NCBI RefSeq assembly: GCF_000019165.1
Contig: NC_010337.2
Coordinates: forward strand, 1,727,001-1,791,000
DNA from: Heliomicrobium modesticaldum Ice1
GTDB taxonomy: Bacteria; Bacillota; Desulfitobacteriia; Heliobacteriales; Heliobacteriaceae
DNA length: 64,000 bases
Direction of reading: 5' to 3'
A program made the translations under genes and the position numbers. The notes below the pieces were generated by a model. It did not search any database. It saw nothing but the letters and a program-made list of their open reading frames with translations, and had not been told where the DNA came from. Shown here in pieces: positions 33,111-40,562 of this stretch (its first letter is position 1; every line of letters begins with the position of its first letter).

Positions 33111-33839
33111 ATGGAACTGCAAGAAGTGTGGGTCATCATCGCAAGAGCCCTCATCATTTATTTTTCCGTGTTGGTTATCATGCGGATCATGGGCAAGCGG
33201 GAGATCGGGAAGCTGTCGCCTGTCGATCTGGTGGTCGCCATCATGATCGCTGAATTGGCCGCCATTCCGATGGAAGACCCTTCCATACCGCTTCATCACG
33301 GACTGATTCCAATCGGTGTGCTGGTGCTTGCCGAAGTTGGTTTTTCCTATCTTTCCATGAAATCGCCCGTCACCCGCGACTGGCTGAACGGGTCGCCGAC
33401 GGTGATCATCGAGAATGGGCGCCTCTTGGAGGGGGAGATGCGGCGGACCCGTTACAACCTGAATGATCTGCTCGCCCAACTGCGGGAAAAAGACGTGTTT
33501 AACATCAACGATGTAGAGTTTGCCATCTTGGAAACATCGGGGAAGCTCAGCGTTCTCCCCAAATCACAGAGACGTCCCGTCACCGCCGAGGACCTGCAGA
33601 TTCCCACGTCCTACGAGGGCTTGCCTACACCGCTGATCCTCGACGGGAAGGTGGACTACCGCAACCTGCGCTCCATTCATTTGGATGAAAAGTGGTTGAT
33701 GACAGAGCTGCAAAAACATGGCTTCGCTGCCGTCGAACAGGTTTTCTTCGCTTCCCTGGACTCCAAGGGGGCCTTCTATATCTGCCCGAAGGCGTCTGTC
33801 TACGGTCGAAAGCCAGAAAGGGCGCAGGTAAGCCCCTAA
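33111..33839 (+). CDS. DUF421/YetF-type membrane protein
   Basis: 242 aa from ATG 33111 (GGGGGTG upstream); ATG 33093 is possible. Three N-terminal transmembrane helices (IIARALIIYFSVLVIMRIMG, VVAIMIAELAAIPM, GLIPIGVLVLAEVGFSYL) are followed by a cytoplasmic DUF421 domain with LNGSPTVIIENGRL, the RYNLNDLLAQLREKDVFNI stretch and SGKLSVLPKSQRRPVT. YetF-like proteins are linked to spores and germination in Bacillus, but the biochemical role is unknown. It appears monocistronic. Confidence 0.85.
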   Translation: MELQEVWVIIARALIIYFSVLVIMRIMGKREIGKLSPVDLVVAIMIAELAAIPMEDPSIPLHHGLIPIGVLVLAEVGFSYLSMKSPVTRDWLNGSPTVIIENGRLLEGEMRRTRYNLNDLLAQLREKDVFNINDVEFAILETSGKLSVLPKSQRRPVTAEDLQIPTSYEGLPTPLILDGKVDYRNLRSIHLDEKWLMTELQKHGFAAVEQVFFASLDSKGAFYICPKASVYGRKPERAQVSP

Positions 33840-33913
33840 GTCGGAAAAGGGCATTTGCCGGGACGGGGGAGGGATGCTGTCGGAACGGTTTTATCGCCTC
33901 TACATAACGATCA

Positions 33914-33943
33914 TTGACGGTTAGGTCTAGTTTTCGGTACAAT
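33914..33943 (+). promoter_or_regulatory. candidate promoter of the glycosyltransferase gene
   Basis: TTGACG (33914-33919), 18 bases, TACAAT (33938-33943). Confidence 0.6.
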
Positions 33944-34034
33944 TGCCTTTGGATGGTCGATGGTTTTTCCACAATCTGTAGCAAGAGACCCTCTTCCCTC
34001 TGTGAGGGCAGAGAAAGGAGAGAGTTGCCCTTTG

Positions 34035-35282
34035 ATGTTATGGGAGACTCTGTTTGCCCAGAAGTACGACTTTATTATGGTTCCGTTACAGCTGCTGATC
34101 GTTTTTTGCACCGTCTACTACATGACCTTGTCCGTCTTCGGCTTCTGGAGGAAGAAGGAAGGACCGCCGGCGCCGCCGGAGAAGACCTTTGCCCTCGTCG
34201 TGGCCGCCCACAATGAGGAATTCGTCATCGGTCCCCTGGTGGAGAACTTGAAGAACCTCGACTACCCCAAAGAACTCTACGAGGTTTTTATCGTCGCCGA
34301 CAATTGCACCGACCGGACGGCGGCCATCGCACGGGACGCCGGCGCCCAGGTCTATGAGCGCTTCAACCGCCAGCAGCGGGGCAAGGGCTACGCCCTGGAG
34401 TGGATGTTTGAGAAGATCTTCCGCATGGAGCGCTCCTTTGACGCCATCTGCATCTTCGATGCCGACAACCTGGTCAAGCCTAATTTTCTGATGGAAATGA
34501 ACAGAAAAATGGTGGAGGGCCATCAGATCGTCCAGTGTTATATCGACTCGAAAAACCCCTTTGATACCTGGGTGACGGCTACCTTCTCCATCGCCTTCTG
34601 GCATACGAACCGGTTGCTCCAGCTGGCTCGGTACAACCTGGGTCTTTCCAACCTGCTCGGCGGCACGGGGATGTGCATCTCGACCAACCTGCTCCGTGAA
34701 TACGGCTGGGGTGCTACCTCGCTGGTTGAGGATATGGAGTTCTCCATGAAGGCGTTGCTGAACGGCATCAAGACCTCCTGGAGCCATGAGGCCGTCATCT
34801 ACGACGAGAAGCCGCTGACCTTTATGCAGTCCTGGCGGCAGCGCAAACGCTGGGCTCAGGGTCACGTCGATATCTTCTTCCGCTATTTCCCCAAACTGTT
34901 CTGGCGCGGTCTTACGACAGGCAATTTCTCCATGCTCGACGGCGCATTGCATCTCTTTCAGCCGGCGCTGGTCGTGCTGGTCTGCCTGTTCATGATCCTC
35001 AGCGTCATCGAACCGATCAGCCTCAGCTTCACCCAGCTGTTCAGTTCGACCATCCACCAGCAGGTCTGGATGTTCCTTTCCTACATTCAGTTCGCCTTGC
35101 CCCTTGTCGCGCTCATGTTGGACAAGGTCGACCGGCGCGCCTGGAAGTGGGTCCTCCTCTACCCCGTCTTTGTCTACAGCTGGGTGCCCATCGTCTTCCT
35201 CGGTTTCTGGCATCGCAACAAGCGGGAATGGAGCCACACCCTGCATACGCGCGGCCTCTCCTACAACGAGGTGATCAAATAG
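34035..35282 (+). CDS. membrane-bound family 2 glycosyltransferase
   Basis: 415 aa from ATG 34035; AAAGGAGAG lies about 14 bases upstream, so an adjacent TTG (34032) may be used. The N-terminal helix (LQLLIVFCTVYYMTLSVFGF) leads into the GT-A domain: VVAAHNEEFVIGPL, IVADNCTDRTAAIA, the DxD-type FDADNLVKP, the acceptor motif VEDMEFSMKALLNG, and QRKRWAQGH, a QxxRW-type processive motif. At least three C-terminal helices follow. This layout fits polysaccharide synthases or glycolipid transferases; the sugar is unknown. No other polysaccharide genes are adjacent. Confidence 0.85.
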   Translation: MLWETLFAQKYDFIMVPLQLLIVFCTVYYMTLSVFGFWRKKEGPPAPPEKTFALVVAAHNEEFVIGPLVENLKNLDYPKELYEVFIVADNCTDRTAAIARDAGAQVYERFNRQQRGKGYALEWMFEKIFRMERSFDAICIFDADNLVKPNFLMEMNRKMVEGHQIVQCYIDSKNPFDTWVTATFSIAFWHTNRLLQLARYNLGLSNLLGGTGMCISTNLLREYGWGATSLVEDMEFSMKALLNGIKTSWSHEAVIYDEKPLTFMQSWRQRKRWAQGHVDIFFRYFPKLFWRGLTTGNFSMLDGALHLFQPALVVLVCLFMILSVIEPISLSFTQLFSSTIHQQVWMFLSYIQFALPLVALMLDKVDRRAWKWVLLYPVFVYSWVPIVFLGFWHRNKREWSHTLHTRGLSYNEVIK

Positions 35283-35305
35283 CCTGCCGGCAAGGTAAAA
35301 TTTAG

Positions 35306-35365
35306 GCATCAAAACCGTTCCTGGGCAAGGGAGGCGCGCGCTTCCCTTGCTTTCAATTTTGATGC
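35306..35365 (+). terminator. terminator between glycosyltransferase and arginine decarboxylase
   Basis: Inner stem GCAAGGGA...TCCCTTGC (35325-35350) with a T-rich tail, enclosed by an outer GCATCAAAA/TTTTGATGC (35306-35314 with 35357-35365). Confidence 0.75.
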
Positions 35366-35372
35366 AAAATTA

Positions 35373-35403
35373 TTGTTTATTTTTTCTGCCCGTCTGGTAT
35401 AAT
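35373..35403 (+). promoter_or_regulatory. promoter of the pyruvoyl arginine decarboxylase gene
   Basis: Perfect TATAAT (35398-35403) with TTGTTT at 35373-35378 (19-base spacer). The AT-rich stretch just upstream may substitute for a strong -35. Confidence 0.5.
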
Positions 35404-35451
35404 AAACGGGGTTTGCGACCACATTAAAAACGAATCATTGGAGGTATGCTT

Positions 35452-35910
35452 ATGCTGCCCGTGCCGAAGAAGTTTTTCATTACAGCGGCTGCTGCGGAAG
35501 GGAAAAGCAAACTGACGGCCTTCGATAACGCCTTGTTAAAAGCCGGGATCGGCAATGTCAACCTGGTTCGGGTCAGCAGTATCCTGCCTCCCGAGTGCGA
35601 GTATGCGCCCGACATGAAGATCCCTTACGGCGCGCTTGTGCCGACCGCGTACGGCTCCATCGTATCCGACATCCCCGGCGAGACCATCGCGGCGGCCATC
35701 GCTGTCGGCGTATCGCCGGACAGCTTTGGCGTCATCATGGAACTGACGGGCAAGTTCACCAAAGAAGAGGCGGAAGCCCGCATCACCCGCATGGTCCAGG
35801 AAGCCTTTGAGGTGCGGGGCATGGAACTGAAGGAGATCAAGGTCCAAGCTGTTGACCACACAGTGGAGACGATCGGCTGCGCCTTCGCTGCCGCTCCCCT
35901 CTGGTACTAA
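35452..35910 (+). CDS. pyruvoyl-dependent arginine decarboxylase (PvlArgDC)
   Basis: 152 aa. GGAGGT ends directly at an ATG (35446), so ATG 35452, six bases after the site, is the likely start. The proenzyme self-cleaves at a Ser to form a pyruvoyl cofactor; the site NLVRVSSILPPE is intact, with the beta-chain about 45 and alpha-chain about 107 residues. Other family signatures are IPYGALVPTAYGS and CAFAAAPLWY. It makes agmatine. speE follows, so the pair serves polyamine synthesis; an agmatinase gene is not nearby. Confidence 0.92.
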   Translation: MLPVPKKFFITAAAAEGKSKLTAFDNALLKAGIGNVNLVRVSSILPPECEYAPDMKIPYGALVPTAYGSIVSDIPGETIAAAIAVGVSPDSFGVIMELTGKFTKEEAEARITRMVQEAFEVRGMELKEIKVQAVDHTVETIGCAFAAAPLWY

Positions 35911-35924
35911 TCTGTCCGCTTCCT

Positions 35925-35956
35925 CACCTGCCTGCATGTGGCAGGTGATTTCTTTC
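35925..35956 (+). terminator. hairpin between PvlArgDC and speE
   Basis: Perfect 8-bp stem CACCTGCC/GGCAGGTG, 7-base loop, then ATTTCTTTCTTTT. It may attenuate read-through into speE. Confidence 0.65.
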
Positions 35957-36018
35957 TTTTGCGCAGGAGAACATTTCTCAAAGGTAATGCGAATCGATTG
36001 GAAAGGGGCAATGACCAC

Positions 36019-36858
36019 ATGTCCTCCGGTTTTTGGTATACAGAAGAGCAGACGCCCAACCTTCGCTACAGCAGCAAGATCACCCGGACCCTCCACACGG
36101 AGACGACGCCCTTTCAGGAATTGGCCCTGATCGACACGGTCCAGTGGGGGCGCATGCTGGTCCTCGACAACATGGTCATGACGACCATCAAGGACGAATT
36201 CGTCTATCATGAGATGATCAGCCATGTGGCCTTGAACACCCATCCCAATCCGAAAAAAGTGATGATCATCGGCGGCGGCGATGGCGGCGCTATCCGCGAG
36301 TGTGTCAAACACGCCAAGGTGGAAAAAGCCGTGCTCTGTGAGATCGACAGCCGCGTCATCGAGACATCGAAAGAGTATCTGCCCGAGATCGCCTCGGCTC
36401 TCTTCGGTCATCCGAAGGTTGAGGTGCTCGTCGCTGACGGCGTGAAACATATCCGGGAGAACGAGAACGAGTACGACGTGATCATGGTCGACTCCACCGA
36501 ACCGGTCGGTCCCGCTGAAGGACTGTTCGCCGCCGAGTTCTACCAGGCCGTTTATCGCGCCCTCAAGCCCGATGGCATCATGGTCGCCCAGACAGAGTCT
36601 CCCTTCGTCAACGCCGACCTGATCAGCCGCGTTTTCAAGGACATCCGTTCCATCTTCCCCGTCACCAAGCTGTACCTGGCCTCCATCCCGACCTATCCTT
36701 CCGGCCTGTGGAGCTTCACCATGGGCTCTAAGCAGTATGACCCGGAGGCCGTCGATGTGAGCGCCATCCCCGAAATGGAGACGCGCTACTACACACCGGC
36801 GCTGCACAAAGCCGCCTTTTGCCTGCCCAAGTTTGTGCAGGACCTGATTAAAGAGTAG
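36019..36858 (+). CDS. speE: polyamine aminopropyltransferase (spermidine synthase)
   Basis: 279 aa from ATG 36019 (GAAAGGGG 10 bases upstream). It transfers aminopropyl from decarboxylated SAM to a diamine. Signatures: [28 protein letters not shown], the dcSAM-binding [16 protein letters not shown], the catalytic Asp in [18 protein letters not shown], and [16 protein letters not shown]. With PvlArgDC upstream, either putrescine or agmatine could be the acceptor; the sequence does not decide. Confidence 0.93.
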   Translation: MSSGFWYTEEQTPNLRYSSKITRTLHTETTPFQELALIDTVQWGRMLVLDNMVMTTIKDEFVYHEMISHVALNTHPNPKKVMIIGGGDGGAIRECVKHAKVEKAVLCEIDSRVIETSKEYLPEIASALFGHPKVEVLVADGVKHIRENENEYDVIMVDSTEPVGPAEGLFAAEFYQAVYRALKPDGIMVAQTESPFVNADLISRVFKDIRSIFPVTKLYLASIPTYPSGLWSFTMGSKQYDPEAVDVSAIPEMETRYYTPALHKAAFCLPKFVQDLIKE

Positions 36859-36882
36859 GACAAAATTCCAGACGAAAAAGTA

Positions 36883-36911
36883 TTGACGACAAGGGAGATT
36901 TACGATAGAAT
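36883..36911 (+). promoter_or_regulatory. tRNA operon promoter
   Basis: TTGACG (36883-36888), 17 bases, TAGAAT (36906-36911), 16 bases before tRNA-Asp. Confidence 0.7.
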
Positions 36912-36926
36912 CTTCCTTGTCGGCAC

Positions 36927-37003
36927 GGAGCAGTGGTGTAGAGGCCTAACATGCCAGCCTGTCACGCTGGAGAACGCGGGTTCGAATCCCGTCTGCTCCG
37001 CCA
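36927..37003 (+). tRNA. tRNA-Asp (GTC)
   Basis: Acceptor GGAGCAG/CTGCTCC, anticodon arm CCAGC-CTGTCAC-GCTGG (anticodon GTC), T arm with GGTTCGAATCC, encoded CCA. Confidence 0.96.
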
Positions 37004-37007
37004 TCTT

Positions 37008-37083
<76 letters not shown>

Positions 37084-37086
37084 TCT

Positions 37087-37161
37087 GCGGGAATAGCTCA
37101 GCGGTAGAGCATCGCCTTGCCAAGGCGAGGGTCGCGAGTTCGAATCTCGTTTCCCGCTCCA
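37087..37161 (+). tRNA. tRNA-Gly (GCC)
   Basis: Acceptor GCGGGAA/TTCCCGC, anticodon loop TTGCCAA (GCC), T loop TTCGAAT, encoded CCA. Confidence 0.96.
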
Positions 37162-37173
37162 GATTGCGCAAAG

Positions 37174-37203
37174 AAGGCCACCCCGGTGCAGGGTGGCCTT
37201 TCT
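37174..37203 (+). terminator. terminator after the Asp-Phe-Gly tRNA cluster
   Basis: Perfect 10-bp stem AAGGCCACCC/GGGTGGCCTT with a 7-base loop and a short T-rich tail; works in both directions. Confidence 0.8.
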
Positions 37204-37253
37204 ATTCCCGGGAACGCCTTCTCAGCCAGCTTGCTCAGTTGGCGGCTAGGGGA

Positions 37254-37493
37254 TCAGTGAACCTTGCGTCTGGCGACGATGTAATACTCTTTTCCGTCAT
37301 GGGAGCCTTCGGTGTGAAATTTCATCCCCTTTTTACGAAGGAAGGTCAGGATGGAATCGGTCTGATGGGCGTCATTGGCGTCGACGGAGATCACCAGTTC
37401 ATCGCCGTCGCGGAGCTGGTTCACATAACGGTCCAATCGGCGGATATCGTCGGGGTAGACGATATCACCCGCGTCGGTGGAGAAGTCGACCAA
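37254..37493 (-). CDS. small uncharacterised protein, antisense within the tRNA region
   Basis: 79 aa from TTG 37493, chosen because GAGGAGG lies 8 bases upstream on the minus strand; the open frame reaches back to 37646 but would cross tRNA-Cys. Sequence: MVDFSTDAGDIVYPDDIRRL, then a predicted beta-alpha-beta with ELVISVDANDAHQTDSILTF and a C-terminal EYYIVARRK. The pattern recalls TusA/SirA-like folds, but the conserved CP motif is missing. I do not recognise it. It converges on the terminator at 37174-37203. Confidence 0.6.
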   Translation of the reverse strand: MVDFSTDAGDIVYPDDIRRLDRYVNQLRDGDELVISVDANDAHQTDSILTFLRKKGMKFHTEGSHDGKEYYIVARRKVH

Positions 37494-37565
37494 GCAAATC
37501 ACCTCCTCTACTTTAGTCTCTCTTGACGAAAGGCTCTTGAAGCTGGTAAAATCTAAGTCGTCTAT

Positions 37566-37641
37566 GACGGCATCGTCGAGTGGTAAGGCAAAGGTCTGCA
37601 AAGCCTTTATTCCCCGGTTCGAGTCCCGGGTGCCGTCTCCA
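37566..37641 (+). tRNA. tRNA-Cys (GCA)
   Basis: Acceptor GACGGCA/TGCCGTC, short D arm, anticodon loop CTGCAAA (GCA), T arm GGTTCGAGTCC, encoded CCA. Confidence 0.95.
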
Positions 37642-37659
37642 GACATAGGCTATCGACCT

Positions 37660-37746
37660 GCCGGTGTGGCGGAATTGGTAGACGCAAGGGACTTAAAATC
37701 CCTCGGTCGCAAGACCGTGCCGGTTCGAGTCCGGCCACCGGCACCA
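37660..37746 (+). tRNA. tRNA-Leu (TAA)
   Basis: Class II tRNA with a long variable arm (CGGTCGCAAGACCG). Acceptor GCCGGTG/CACCGGC, anticodon loop CTTAAAA (TAA), encoded CCA. Confidence 0.96.
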
Positions 37747-37758
37747 TACGTAAGCGGC

Positions 37759-37795
37759 AACGACCTCAGGGGCGCTTCCCTGGGGTTGTTCTTTT
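37759..37795 (+). terminator. terminator after tRNA-Leu
   Basis: AACGACCTCAGGG pairs with CCCTGGGGTTGTT (37759-37771 with 37778-37790, some G-T), followed by CTTTT. Confidence 0.8.
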
Positions 37796-37850
37796 ATAAA
37801 AAAATCGGAGAAAAGCCTCACCATTCTTGGCAGTCTTCCTTTACTACTGA

Positions 37851-37967
37851 TTGTGCAAAAATGTACATTGTGGTAACATAGACGTGGGCACAACTTTAAG
37901 TTGCTTTGCCGCAAAGGTAAAGCAGACCCCCGGCTCTTTTTGTACTCAAGAGTCGGGGTTCTTTTTT
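37851..37967 (+). ncRNA. candidate small RNA with own promoter and terminator
   Basis: Promoter TTGTGC (37851-37856), 17 bases, TAACAT (37874-37879) with a TGG just before it. About 80 bases later is a strong terminator: ACCCC.GGCTC/GAGTCGGGGT (37926-37936 with 37950-37960) and six T. Between lies a possible GCTTT...AAAGC stem (37903-37922). No ORF fits, and the gene to the right is on the other strand, so this would be a free RNA of roughly 80 nt. Confidence 0.45.
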
Positions 37968-37999
37968 ATGAAAGGCCTTATTCATCCCCTTTTTTCCTG

Positions 38000-38467
38000 T
38001 CACCGGTTCAGGCGGTAAATCGTCCAGGCGAGGGCTGTGGCAAAGGTGGACCAGAGCGCGTAGGGCGCGAAAAGCAGCGCCGCCGCGCGGGAGTACGGCC
38101 AGGATACAATGACCAGCAGGGTTGCCGTAACAGCGATGGCCGCCGTGTCGAGGAAGGAATAGAAGAGGTTCCGGCTGAAGGACTGACCAATGTAGAAGAG
38201 CTGGTTGAAAAACCAGCTGGCGAGAAAGACAGCCTTCCAGGAGAGGCCGATGCGGCGCAGGCCCACCTTATCCCAGAGAAGCGCCACGGCGAGGGAGATG
38301 AGGGCGAAGATGACCATCCAGGCCATGCCGACGACCATCCCCGGCGGGGACCAGGAGGGCTTCTCCAGCGAAGCGAGCCATTTACGGTCCATCGGAAAAA
38401 TCCAGCTGAAAGCGGTGAAGGCGACGTAGTTGAGAAAGAAAACGGCGACTGGTGAAAGTCGACCCAT
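38000..38467 (-). CDS. TspO/MBR family membrane protein
   Basis: 155 aa from ATG 38467 (GAGGAAAGGG upstream; a GTG four codons earlier lies too close to it). TspO proteins bind porphyrins and tetrapyrrole intermediates and may transport or degrade them. Five hydrophobic helices are visible, with the signature WLASLEKPSWSPPG after the first helix and the C-terminal APYALWSTFATALAWTIYRL. No tetrapyrrole genes are adjacent. A regulatory role in a tetrapyrrole-making phototroph is possible but cannot be read here. Confidence 0.9.
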   Translation of the reverse strand: MGRLSPVAVFFLNYVAFTAFSWIFPMDRKWLASLEKPSWSPPGMVVGMAWMVIFALISLAVALLWDKVGLRRIGLSWKAVFLASWFFNQLFYIGQSFSRNLFYSFLDTAAIAVTATLLVIVSWPYSRAAALLFAPYALWSTFATALAWTIYRLNR

Positions 38468-38649
38468 CGTGCTAGTCACCCTTTCCTCATGATGTGTTGT
38501 GGGTTGCCTTAGTCTTGCGCAACCCCTTCTCTGGATATCCCTGTGTAGAGGGCAGGAGGCGTTGCTGGTAAAAATAGGCTATGCTTCGGTAGGTTGCGTT
38601 ACAAAAATGTAGAAATACCCGGCAATTCTATGTAAGTTATAAAAGTGGG

Positions 38650-38678
38650 TTGCATCATTTTATATTGTGCGTTATACT
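38650..38678 (+). promoter_or_regulatory. promoter of the secreted CAP-domain gene
   Basis: TTGCAT (38650-38655), 17 bases, TATACT (38673-38678). The rest of the gap 38480-38649 shows no gene. Confidence 0.65.
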
Positions 38679-38750
38679 CCAACTCGTCTTTCTTTTCAAG
38701 TCGTTATCCCGATAGCGACTTTATTTTTTCGGCGAAAGGAGTGACGCAAC

Positions 38751-40472
38751 ATGAAAAGGAAGATCGCATCTATTGCCGCCAGCCTGCTGGCCGGCGTGAT
38801 TTTCTTCACCGGAACCATCTCCCCGGCGGCCGCCTTCTATCAGAAGTTTACTACTGAACAGGCGATTGCCAACTACAACCAGTACCTGAGCACCTATACC
38901 AACACGGACGTTCCCCGGGTCAACCAGTACCGTCAAGCATACCAGAGCATCAAGGGCAGCTTGGCTGACCAACTGATCGAACGGGCCGTCTGGTACATGG
39001 ATCATGGTTACACAGTCTATGGCCACCTCTATAAGGGGTACAAGGACTACGGCATCGTTGACTGTTCGAACTTCACCTCGCTGGTCTACAGCGATTTCGG
39101 CTTCAACATCACCACGACTTCTCGTGAGTACCATTCCGTCGGCACGAAGGTTCAAGGCGTCTACGCCGCCAAAGAGGGTAGCTACTGGACGATCAAAGGG
39201 ACGGAAAACCTCCTTCCCGGCGACCTTTTCACCTTCTACGCCACTGACGCCAATGGCAACAAGTATATCAGCCACGTCGCCATCTTCATGGGCATGGTCA
39301 ACGGCCAACCGCTGATCATCAACACCATGGACAAGCGGCCTACGGCCCTCGGCACCGTAAATGACTTCCGTTACTGGTACGGCAGCAACTTCTTCTCTGC
39401 CCAGCGGGTTCTGCCTGCCGGCTCCTGGACCCCCGGCCAGACCATCACCGGCCATACGGCCAAGCCGCCGGTCATCCCTGCCTCCTATGTGCTGCCTCCC
39501 CAGAAGCCTGTCGTGATGCCGAACACCACCACGACGCCGACTCCGACTCCTACTCCCGCCCCGACCCCTGCGCCCGCCCCGACCCCTGCGCCCGCCCCGA
39601 CCCCTGCGCCCGCCCCGACCCCTGCGCCCGCCCCGACCCCTGCGCCCGCCCCGACCCCTGCGCCCGCCCCGACCCCTGCGCCCACCCCGACCCTGACGAC
39701 GTCCCCCGGCGGCACTGAGGGACGGATTTATGGGCAGACCGGCGACACCAACACCTACACGGTCAAGGCCGGCGACTCCCTCTGGCGCATCGCCAACAGC
39801 CAGGGCGTCACGGTGACTGACCTGATGAAAGCCAACAACCTGACCTCCGGCACCATCTACCCCGGTCAGACGCTGCAGATCCCTGTTGCCGCTGCCGGTG
39901 AGTACCGTGTCGTTTCTGGCGACACCATGTGGAAGATCGCCAATAAGTTGGGCATCTCCTTGAACAGCCTCATCCAGGCCAACCCCGGTGTGGACGCCAA
40001 CCAGCTCTATGTCGGTCAAGTCCTGAAAATTCCCCAAACCAGCCAAGCGCCGGCGCCTCAACCGGCGCCCCAGCCGGCGCCTCAACCGGCGCCTGCCTTG
40101 ACCATGGCGGAACAGGTTGTCCAACTGGTGAATGCTGAACGGGCGAAAGCCGGTCTCAAGCCGCTTCGCGCTGACCACGCCACCCTGAACCGGATGGCCT
40201 ATGACAAGGCGGTCGACATGATTCAGAAGAACTACTTCAGCCACACCTCGCCGACCTACGGTTCCCCCTTTGCCATGATGGACAAGTACGGCATCCAATA
40301 CGGCTATGCCGGCGAGAACATCGCCAAAGGGCAGACCTCGGCTCAGCAGGTGATGAACGACTGGATGAACAGCTCCGGTCACCGCGCCAATATCCTGAGC
40401 CCCAACTATGACACCATCGGCGTCGGGTACTACCAAGGCGCATGGGTGCAGGAGTTTATTAGCGCGCGATAA
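38751..40472 (+). CDS. secreted NlpC/P60-like, double-LysM, CAP-domain protein
   Basis: 573 aa. Signal peptide ([19 protein letters not shown], ending AAA) then four parts. Residues about 75-220 form a cysteine-peptidase-like domain: [36 protein letters not shown], the Cys/His order of amidase or NlpC/P60-type wall enzymes. Next is a Pro-Thr-Ala linker made of (PTPAPA) repeats; then two LysM peptidoglycan-binding modules ([18 protein letters not shown] and [18 protein letters not shown]); a second short Pro-Ala linker; and a YkwD-type CAP domain ([48 protein letters not shown]). It should act on or bind the cell wall or spore cortex. AAAGGAG precedes the ATG. Confidence 0.88.
   Translation: MKRKIASIAASLLAGVIFFTGTISPAAAFYQKFTTEQAIANYNQYLSTYTNTDVPRVNQYRQAYQSIKGSLADQLIERAVWYMDHGYTVYGHLYKGYKDYGIVDCSNFTSLVYSDFGFNITTTSREYHSVGTKVQGVYAAKEGSYWTIKGTENLLPGDLFTFYATDANGNKYISHVAIFMGMVNGQPLIINTMDKRPTALGTVNDFRYWYGSNFFSAQRVLPAGSWTPGQTITGHTAKPPVIPASYVLPPQKPVVMPNTTTTPTPTPTPAPTPAPAPTPAPAPTPAPAPTPAPAPTPAPAPTPAPAPTPAPTPTLTTSPGGTEGRIYGQTGDTNTYTVKAGDSLWRIANSQGVTVTDLMKANNLTSGTIYPGQTLQIPVAAAGEYRVVSGDTMWKIANKLGISLNSLIQANPGVDANQLYVGQVLKIPQTSQAPAPQPAPQPAPQPAPALTMAEQVVQLVNAERAKAGLKPLRADHATLNRMAYDKAVDMIQKNYFSHTSPTYGSPFAMMDKYGIQYGYAGENIAKGQTSAQQVMNDWMNSSGHRANILSPNYDTIGVGYYQGAWVQEFISAR
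39541..39690 (+). repeat. 18-bp coding minisatellite
   Basis: About seven near-identical copies of CCGACCCCTGCGCCCGCC encode the PTPAPA linker. The copies are so alike that expansion looks recent or ongoing. Confidence 0.9.
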
Positions 40473-40500
40473 AAACGTAAAAGAAGGCCGCAGCGATAGG

Positions 40501-40552
40501 AAAAGCATCCGCACAACCCATCTTAGGTCCGGGTTGAAGCGGATGCTTTTTT
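40501..40552 (+). terminator. bidirectional terminator
   Basis: Perfect 12-bp stem AAAAGCATCCGC/GCGGATGCTTTT with T-runs in both directions, between convergent genes; an inner AACCC/GGGTT extends it. Confidence 0.9.
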
Positions 40553-40562
40553 CTGCCTCGCC

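Noticed and set aside
39485-39715. Gly/Ala/Val-rich minus-strand frame ([10 protein letters not shown])
   Set aside because: It is the complement of the PTPAPA coding repeat, not an independent gene.
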